Origin: Acidobacteria bacterium Mor1
GTDB lineage: Bacteria > Acidobacteriota > Polarisedimenticolia > Polarisedimenticolales > Polarisedimenticolaceae
DNA: 64,000 bases
Assembly (NCBI GenBank): GCA_001664505.1
Contig: CP011806.1
Location: forward strand, 1,984,486-2,048,485
Reading direction: 5' to 3'
Shown here piece by piece: positions 62,983 to 64,000 of the stretch (position 1 is the first letter of the stretch; each line of letters starts with the position of its first letter). The notes under the pieces were generated by a model. It was not told the DNA's origin and ran no database searches. It saw nothing but the letters and a program-made list of their open reading frames with translations. Position numbers and translations under genes: made by a program.

Positions 62983-64000
62983 TTGAGCAGCGACGATCCC
63001 ACCATTGACGGATCCTCGGGAGAGGTGTTTCCAAATGACGACGGGGACTCGGGGCACGGCCTCGACTCCGCCGAAGCGCCGACCATCGACGGCTCCGCGG
63101 CCGACTACGACGGGCAGAAGGCAACCGCCCTGCCCGACTCCATCGGGCCTTTCCGCATCCTGTCCCGCCTGGGCGAGGGGGGCATGGGCGTCGTCTACGA
63201 GGCCGAGCAGGCGGAGCCTCGACGCCGGGTCGCGCTGAAGGTCGTCCGCGCCGGTGCCTTCGCCAATGAAGCCCAACTGCGCATGTTCCAGCGGGAGGCG
63301 GACATGCTGGCGCGGCTCAAGCACCCGGGCATCGCCGCGATCCACCAGGTCGGCCACACCGGCCAGGGCCAGCCCTATCTGGTGATGGAGCTGGTGCGGG
63401 GCCTGCCGCTGGACGACTACCTGAAAACCCGGCCGCCGGTGGACAACGAGAACGAGTTGGGCTTCCGCCTGAAGCTGTTCCGGCGGATCTGCGAGGCGGT
63501 CCAGCACGCCCATCAGCGGGGCATCATCCACCGCGATCTCAAACCCGCCAACGTGCTGGTCAGTGAAGCCCAGGAGAGCGCGAGCCAGAGCGGCGCCTCG
63601 GCCAGCGATCTGGGGCTGCCGCGAATCAAGGTCCTCGACTTCGGTCTCGCCCGGGCGATGGACGCCGAGGCAACCCAGGTGACCGAGGTCGGAATGATCA
63701 AGGGCACGCTGCAGTACATGAGCCCCGAGCAAACCCGGGGGCAGCCCGAGGATGTCGACACCCGGGCCGACGTCTACTCCCTGGGCATGCTGCTGTATCA
63801 GATGCTGACCGGCGCCCTGCCCTACGACCTGCAAAAGGCGGCGCTGAGCGCGGCGATGAAGGTCATCTGCGAGCAGGACCCGCTGCCGATGACCCAGAGC
63901 TGGTCCGGCTTCAAGCCGGATCCCGACATCCACACCATCGTGGGCAAGGCCCTGGAGAAGGAACCCGAGCGGCGCTATACCAGCCCCGCCGCGCTCTCCG
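62983..64000 (+). CDS. Ser/Thr protein kinase, partial at window end
   Basis: The kinase domain runs to the window edge with no stop codon, so only the first 339 residues are seen. The start is TTG at 62983, behind a GAGGGGG ribosome site. Residues 1-52 are an acidic, disordered N-terminus with two D/E-x-P-T-I-D-G-S repeats, possible phospho-threonine sites of the kind FHA domains bind; this is inference. The kinase is complete: glycine loop GEGGMG (64-69), K86, H163-R-D-L-K-P-A-N, D199-F-G, and a GTLQYMSPEQTRG activation segment. The activation loop region carries an insert rich in Ser and Gln. The C-terminal part (TPR, propeller or other) lies beyond the window. Confidence 0.93.
   Translation, partial: MSSDDPTIDGSSGEVFPNDDGDSGHGLDSAEAPTIDGSAADYDGQKATALPDSIGPFRILSRLGEGGMGVVYEAEQAEPRRRVALKVVRAGAFANEAQLRMFQREADMLARLKHPGIAAIHQVGHTGQGQPYLVMELVRGLPLDDYLKTRPPVDNENELGFRLKLFRRICEAVQHAHQRGIIHRDLKPANVLVSEAQESASQSGASASDLGLPRIKVLDFGLARAMDAEATQVTEVGMIKGTLQYMSPEQTRGQPEDVDTRADVYSLGMLLYQMLTGALPYDLQKAALSAAMKVICEQDPLPMTQSWSGFKPDPDIHTIVGKALEKEPERRYTSPAALS

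Noticed and set aside
1..64000. tRNA, rRNA, CRISPR arrays, insertion sequences, attachment sites
   Set aside because: No cloverleaf with a GTTCGA T-loop in a gene gap, no spaced direct repeats, no transposase or integrase protein and no terminal inverted repeats were seen. Short RNAs could be missed by eye.

Overview
This 64 kb window is chromosomal DNA from a GC-rich, free-living, Gram-negative bacterium. The evidence for an outer membrane is a TonB-dependent receptor, a giant outer-membrane-like barrel protein, an OmpA-family protein and type IV-type prepilins. Large Ser/Thr kinases (one fused to a TolB-like propeller), many secreted propeller and repeat proteins, DUF11 proteins and MauG-type peroxidases suggest Acidobacteriota, possibly near Thermoanaerobaculia. 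That placement rests on gene content only and is an inference. I saw no rRNA, tRNA, CRISPR array, insertion sequence or prophage.

Layout. (1) 0-3.2 kb: two small membrane proteins, then DNA topoisomerase VI subunit B, then an ArsC/Spx-like thioredoxin-fold gene with an in-frame TGA at the catalytic Cys position and a SECIS-like hairpin just after it, so very probably a selenoprotein. (2) 3.2-17 kb: beta-lactamase-family lipoprotein, TerC, an ABC-F ATPase, small membrane proteins (including DUF2752), secreted proteins of unknown function, a CpcT/CpeT-like lipoprotein, RidA, a large propeller/PKD protein, a flavin-binding-type protein and a TPR membrane protein. (3) 17-38 kb, an export and surface block: P-domain/DUF11 protein, thioredoxin, a sugar-dehydrogenase-like propeller fused to a thioredoxin-like domain and overlapping a TonB-dependent receptor gene, two DUF11 proteins, a 1667-aa DUF11/SdrD-B/barrel protein, then three pilin-like genes, one encoding a 1102-aa prepilin. 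(4) 38-46 kb: a YdbS/YdbT-like PH pair, a DEAD-box helicase, and a tightly overlapped four-gene minus-strand operon of a YtkA/FixH-like lipoprotein, a MauG-type dihaem peroxidase, a His-rich polytopic protein and a protein whose predicted mature N-terminus is histidine. (5) 46-64 kb: a BNR propeller with a folded leader, a kinase-TolB propeller, an Rv2258c-like methyltransferase, a kelch/TSP3/TolB giant, an SGNH-TPR protein, a Tat-type FAD oxidoreductase, an OmpA protein, a small secreted protein and a second Ser/Thr kinase that runs off the window.

How the genes may work together. The most distinctive units are the UxxC selenoprotein beside topoisomerase VI B, the secreted dehydrogenase-thioredoxin coupled to a receptor whose plug carries a CxxC pair, the DUF11/giant-barrel/giant-prepilin surface block, and the MauG/His-rich membrane operon, which looks like an undescribed periplasmic metal or redox system. 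Three large secreted proteins (starts at 21126, 46326 and 53336) share a similar module that ends in a YLV strand and, in two of them, a G-x-x-S/T-x-G-x-x-R tail.
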